This document shows, piece by piece, positions 59,069 to 64,000 of a DNA stretch of 64,000 nt (positions within the stretch are counted from its first letter, which is position 1; the number at the start of each line of letters is the position of its first letter). Source of the DNA: Rhexocercosporidium sp. MPI-PUGE-AT-0058 (lineage: Eukaryota > Ascomycota > Leotiomycetes > Helotiales). The stretch is from contig JAGTJL010000010.1 of the NCBI GenBank assembly GCA_020746875.1, positions 310,001 to 374,000 on the forward strand, written 5' to 3'. Under the pieces are notes generated by a model that ran no database searches, was not told the DNA's origin, and saw only the letters and a program-made list of their open reading frames with translations. Position numbers and translations under genes: made by a program.

Positions 59069-62000
59069 TCATTGGACATCGCGAGGATTGTTCCTCCGAC
59101 TTTGGACTGGGCCAAAGGAGTGGCTGGACTCTAATCGAGTCAATAGAGCGGCGGATGTGAAATCGTTGCTCTGCTCATAACTAGGACGTATACGATCCAT
59201 TGAGGCTCGTATCCTGTCGTATGATGGTCTTGCTCTGTCAATAGATGGACGGCTGTATGGAGGTTGATCGATGGAAGGTCGGTGACGAGTGAAGTCTGTT
59301 CCATCGCTGCCATTTTGGCTTCGAGGGTTGTGTGTGGTGGCTGTTGGAGCAACTGAAGGGGGGTAAATGGGCCGTTGGTCTTCATCAACGCTCGGATAGT
59401 GGGTATGCTTACTCGGCTTTGCGATATCGTACGAAGTTGAAGTTGACCCATTCGAGACTGTGTCTTCGGTGGCGGTTTGTCCAGGTTTGTCAAGGTGGTC
59501 GAACTTTCCTTGACGGACTTGTTCGCGAATGATATCGACATCATAGGGGAAGTAAATCTTCTGAATGGCCTTGACGAAGAATCTCGGCGCCAGAGAGAGA
59601 ACAATTGACAGGCACGTTACTGCCCAGAAGGTCGGTTGCGCAAATACCTCTGTAGCAGCTTTGTAGAAGTAATCCGAGGACCTGAAGGCGGAGTACACTC
59701 CAGTCCAGAACCAAACAAGCAAACTACTGACAATGACAAGCAGTAACATGAGCCAATCCCATCGGTAGGTGTTGAGCAAGATATAGGTGTTAATGACGAT
59801 GATCGCTGCAGGGGCAATATACACGCCGAACCGCTCCCGGTCATCAATATTCAGACCGTTGTGCGTGACGAAGTTCCCTGGGAGGAAGGCCAAGTAAGCC
59901 ATGTAGAATAAGATGACGGATTGGTACATTCCATCAATCATGTATAGCCTATTGCCGAGTTAGCACATATCACCCCAAAGCTAGGACAAATCTTACCAGA
60001 ACTTCCGTTGAGTCCATTCGAGTCGCTCAATACCACGGCGATACAACTGTGGGACCGCAAGAGATACTTTGTCACTGACATCCTGATCCAACACACCCAT
60101 GAAGATGACTGGAAGAGATGTGAAAGCCAAGTTGAAAAGCAGGATGTAGGTATAGTCGTAGAGATAGGTCTGATCGAAACTGCAGTAAATCTGGTACCAG
60201 AAAATGGTGAACGTCCAGACAATATTCTTGTAGAAGAAGTTGGCAATCGTTTCTGCCAATCGTCGATAAGACCATCGTCCATGCACAAGTACCAATCTTT
60301 GCAGGAAACGGAATTGTCCAATGGCATAATCGGCGGACATGACAGCTTGTCGTCCCTCCTCTCCAGCGATACCGACACCTACATCGGCCTCTTGAATCAT
60401 TGCCACATCATTTGCTCCATCCCCAATAGACAGAGTCATGACATCCAAGCCTGCCTTCACCATGGATACAACAGCAGCCTTCTGGGCTGGGCTAACACGA
60501 CAGCACAGAACAGACTTGCACTGCTTGCAGAGTAAGAGGAACTTTTGACGAATTGCTGGGTCGAGAACGAGCTTCAGAGAATCACCGTCGATGACGATGG
60601 CATGAGTTGGCGCAGGTGGTTCATGGTTCTTCCGAGCAGCCTTGAGCTCTGCATCTGATCCTGTCATGTTGAATGTTGCGAGATGTTTGTCGAGTTCGAT
60701 CTCAGCGCTTGCGATTGTTTCATCTTCAACCTTGATGACGATAAGTTCCATGTCGTTGTTGAGCAAGTTGCAGGAAAATCCAATGTTGATAGCAGTTTCG
60801 ACCTTGTCTCCGGTTAAGACCCAAAGTTTGATACCTGCCTCAGCCAGAAGAGCAATGGTGTCTGGGACACCTTCTTGAAGACGATCTTCAATGGCTGTTC
60901 CACCGAGTAGAGTCAGATCGCGTTCGATAACGTCAGCGACAGCTTCTAATTTGTCCTCTCGATCTGCAATAGCGGCAGAGGCAATCTCGTGCTCCTTATT
61001 CCACCTTTGGTACTCTTCCTCGCCGAGTTCTCTCTGGGCAATGCAAAGTGTTCGAAGTCCTTCACGTGCAAACATCTCGAGGTGCTCCGCTGTTGTTCTG
61101 CGCAATTCCGATTGCTCTCCTCGTTTCAATCGAGAGTATATCATGCTATCTGCACCCTTACAGTAGAGAATGATCCTGTTGTCTGGCATCCTGATGATGG
61201 CACTCATTCGTTTACGGGTAGAGTTGAACTCGAGGGTGTTGAGAACCTTGAAAGCTCTATCCTCGCCTTGGATGTTCAAGCGAATTCCATCTGTTGAGTT
61301 GCCCAAAACGGTAAAGCCAACATCTCGAGCAGTAGCCACCAAAGCAGCCTCATCAGGAGACTGTGCCTTAAACTCAATCTTTGGTGGATCGCCAGGCGTC
61401 ATCTCAGCAATGACTGTATGGCAGAGAGCCAGGGCTAGCATGAACTGCTCATTGGCATGCTGTTGCTCTGGACCCGACTGCCCTGCCATGTCGGTGATGA
61501 AGTCTGGTGCAACGAAGGTCAGGTCATCGTCATGGAGGTACGGATTGTCGTGAAGCTTTCTGATATCCTCAATCATCTTGACCCTCCCTCTTGCAATTTC
61601 CTCACGTGCCTTTGCTCCCTCCTTTTCAACGTCAATGCCTTGTCGCTTCTGCATTCCAGCCTGGGCTTCGGTGTAAGCCTCTCCGTACGGAACACCATTG
61701 ATCGTTGCCTTCTTGAACTCCATAACGTTCTGAGTAAGAGTTCCCGTCTTGTCCGAGAAGATGTATTCAATTTGTCCGAGATCATCAGAGATATTCCAGG
61801 ATTTGGGAGTACAGGGGTAGTCGATCTTGTCGTAGTACATTTCAGTGTCGCTGTAGATGAAAAAGGCCTGACAAGTTTTGATGATTTCCAGAGAAATGTA
61901 GAGGGAAATAGGGACCAAGTTCTGGAACAGGATAATGGCTGCCCAGAATGTAATGAATCCGTCCAAGGATGGTTTGCCACCGATCGAACCGTATTCGAAG

Positions 62001-63687
62001 AACTGGATTGAAGTGTCTCCCAGGCCCCAGTATATACCTTGGTACAACCCGGAAACCAGACACATCAGAATCAAGATGACGAAGTTATAGATGACATTCC
62101 AGTTGAGCTCTCTTGCAATGCGGGAACGCTTGCTAGGAGTGATTCCAGAGTTGATCATGATTTTCGTATCGAATCCGGTGAAGACAACAACACCAAGGAC
62201 CCACTCCGTATTTCGCAAATTGCACCCTCTGAGAAGCATGTTGTTGATGGAAACAGGCTCGGCCATTTCTTCACCCGCGGCACCTGGAGCCTTGGAGTTT
62301 CGTTGTGTCCAGCGTGCAACAGCACTGTATTGGTAGAGGTTTGCTTGAGGGGGTTCACTGTCGATTGTAAATTCAGTTCTCTCACAATCTCGAGCATGTT
62401 TGATGTCTCGTCCACTGCGAAGAGCATGTCGGACCTTCAAATTTGTCTCTCCATCCAGATTCTTAGTCTCCACGTAACAAGCACCGTCAGGATCAGAGGT
62501 AGACAGAATCACAACATCTGCTGGGATCTGGTCATCGTTGTAAAGTCGAACAAAGTCACCAACCTTCACATTCTTCCAATAGTCGAGATGAAATCTGGAA
62601 TTCCCAGTAGCGGTGCGCGCTGGGTTAATGAGACTTCCAAAACTCTTTACAGCTGGAGAGCGGTGTCCATCTTCATAAGAGAATGCAGTACCTGGGCGCT
62701 CGTGGGGGTCCGGAACCTGGAGGGTATCGTCGCGGGGTAATGGTGAGGGAACGGGCGTCATCTGGATGTCTTCTCGAGCAGAAGCAAAGGACTCCCTGGT
62801 ATCAGCCGTGAGCGCAGATTGCCGTCTCGTGTCCCTTGTCTCCCTAGTTTCGTAGGACCCTCTGGGCTGGTCAAGCGCTGCCGATGCATAATCTTTCCCA
62901 GGCACCTGCTTTGGCTTCTTCATTTTGCGCCAGAGAGCGACTAGTCCACGAGAAGTCGCTTTCTTCATCCTTCTCCAAAGCGAAATATCATCATCGCTGA
63001 CATTTACATTGTTCCAGTCGATCAATCGGTGGACAGGGGAATTGTTCAATTCATTGTCAAGGACCGTTCGCCTGTAATCTTCCACCGCATCCTTCACGGC
63101 CGTTATGAAGACGATAACAATCAAAGGAACAGCGTTCAGGCCAGGATTCGAAGCACCAAAAATGCTAAAGAACTGTTCAAAAGTTAGCGGTTGTTGATAG
63201 TCTCGTACTGCAACCAACTTACAGCCAGAATAATCAAGAACAAGAAGTACACATTGGCAACGTTCTGGAATTGAAACAATAGGTTCTTTGGGATGAAACT
63301 GATCGGCGTATACTTGGCTGTCCTGATCTTGTTCCTCCTGAAGTGCTGGGAAGGACGTCCATCTTCGTCTACAGCATCCGGAGGTAAGGGGATGTTGAAG
63401 TAGAGCTTCCGAGGACCCTGGCCTTCCTGGTCGTCTGGCTGCTCCTCCTCTGCTGCTTCACTGGGTTCTGGTTCTTCTTGTATCCCTCCCAGATCTGTGC
63501 CTAACGACTCGCCTCCTGTCGACTGTCTCTTCTTCTCACTACTTGTTGATCCCTTGTGTCCTAAACGACCCAAGATCGAACCCCGTTTCTTGCTCCCTTT
63601 CTTCCCTGCCAGCCTTTGGGTGGCCCATCGTAATCGCTTCGTCGGATTTGGCGCATCGTCCGGTTCTTCATGATTCGAGGCGGTCAT
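59069..63687 (-). CDS. P4-ATPase phospholipid flippase, Dnf1/2-type
   Basis: Moves phospholipids to the cytosolic leaflet of the plasma membrane or endosomes with a Cdc50-family partner. Exons on the complement are 63223-63687, 59997-63172 and 59069-59948, in phase, 1506 residues (yeast Dnf1 1571). Motifs in order: TM1 region FIPKNLLFQFQNVANVYFLF; the P4 hallmark LPPDAV-type N-terminus; actuator DGET at about residues 395-398; PISL in TM4 at about 576; the phosphorylated Asp of DKTGTLTQN at about 629; KGADSMIYSRL (nucleotide domain); TGDKVETAINIG; and GDGANDVAMIQEADVGVGI at about 1070. C-terminal spans follow (MIDGMYQSVILFYMAYLA) and a Ser/Pro-rich tail. The Dnf assignment over Drs2 rests on the long linker between the first spans and actuator (about residues 200-330) and on overall length; it is moderately sure. 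Confidence 0.92.
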
Positions 63688-64000
63688 GGCGACAGATTAC
63701 GAGGTGGGAATGGGCAAATCCCTCTCGCGGAGAGACAGGTCGCCTTTGAGTAGCCCGCAGCCAATCCAGGTTGTCGTGGTGATCCGCACGATGAAGTGAA
63801 GTTGTATTACAACATGTGTACTCTTCGAAGGTGAAGTCGGAACGAGTGACGGGTGGAATTGTTTGGTGTTGGGGGGAGAGAGAGTCGAGGGGAAATTTAC
63901 TTTGGTTGGTACTATGGGGACCTGCGGATAGCACGGAGATCGCGTAGGTACATGTAAGCAAGGCGCTTCTTCGATTTCCAAGACTCAAGACCGGCCGCTC
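63688..64000. promoter_or_regulatory. 5' region of the flippase gene
   Basis: About 310 bases to the window edge, upstream of the minus-strand flippase start. Pyrimidine-rich on the coding strand near 63880; no coding sequence supported. Promoter by position only. Confidence 0.4.

Overview
The window is nuclear DNA of a filamentous ascomycete (Pezizomycotina). Most genes carry one to ten introns of about 45-110 nt with GT-AG ends and CTAAC/CTGAC-like branch points. The gene content is fungal: a Las17/WASP actin nucleator, eIF1A, the exomer subunit Chs5, the helicase Sen1, a Dnf-type flippase and Ser/Thr-rich wall proteins. A leotiomycete-like host is a guess from the overall repertoire and was not tested. 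No transposase, reverse transcriptase, rRNA, convincing tRNA or CRISPR was seen.

Layout. 1-7.9 kb is loosely packed. It holds decayed coding stretches, a membrane-anchored aspartic-peptidase-like gene (minus) with a frameshift, a secreted Ser/Thr-rich GPI-type protein (plus) with a frameshift, and about 2.3 kb without a gene. 7.9-20.5 kb is housekeeping: LAS17, eIF1A (TIF11), a conserved hypothetical, CHS5, a short-chain dehydrogenase, an MFS sugar transporter and a butanediol-dehydrogenase-like MDR. 20.8-33.1 kb carries lineage-type genes of unknown function: a 765-aa disordered/coiled-coil protein, an F-box-like protein, a broken membrane-anchored protein, a But2-domain secreted protein and a 404-aa low-complexity protein. 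34.7-38.9 kb is one large secreted protein with at least six repeats of about 62 residues. 39.5-45.7 kb is SEN1. 46.9-54.8 kb is accessory: a small membrane protein, a decayed SF1 helicase, a secreted PQQ-type beta-propeller protein and a GTPase/coiled-coil pseudogene with two CAG-to-TAG type stops. 55-64 kb holds a Frag1/DRAM/Sfk1 membrane protein, an SDR with a GC-AG intron, and a P4-ATPase flippase.

Functional links are loose, as expected in a fungal genome. Las17 (endocytic actin), Chs5 (Golgi export of chitin synthase), the Dnf flippase and the Sfk1-like protein all serve the plasma membrane, secretion and the wall, and the secreted Ser/Thr-rich, But2 and beta-propeller proteins are the exported side. 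I see no gene cluster that reads as one pathway.

The most notable signals are the contrast between intact housekeeping genes and several accessory genes broken by single-base frameshifts or nonsense codons, and the repeat protein at 34.7-38.9 kb. I did not find a clear new multi-gene system.
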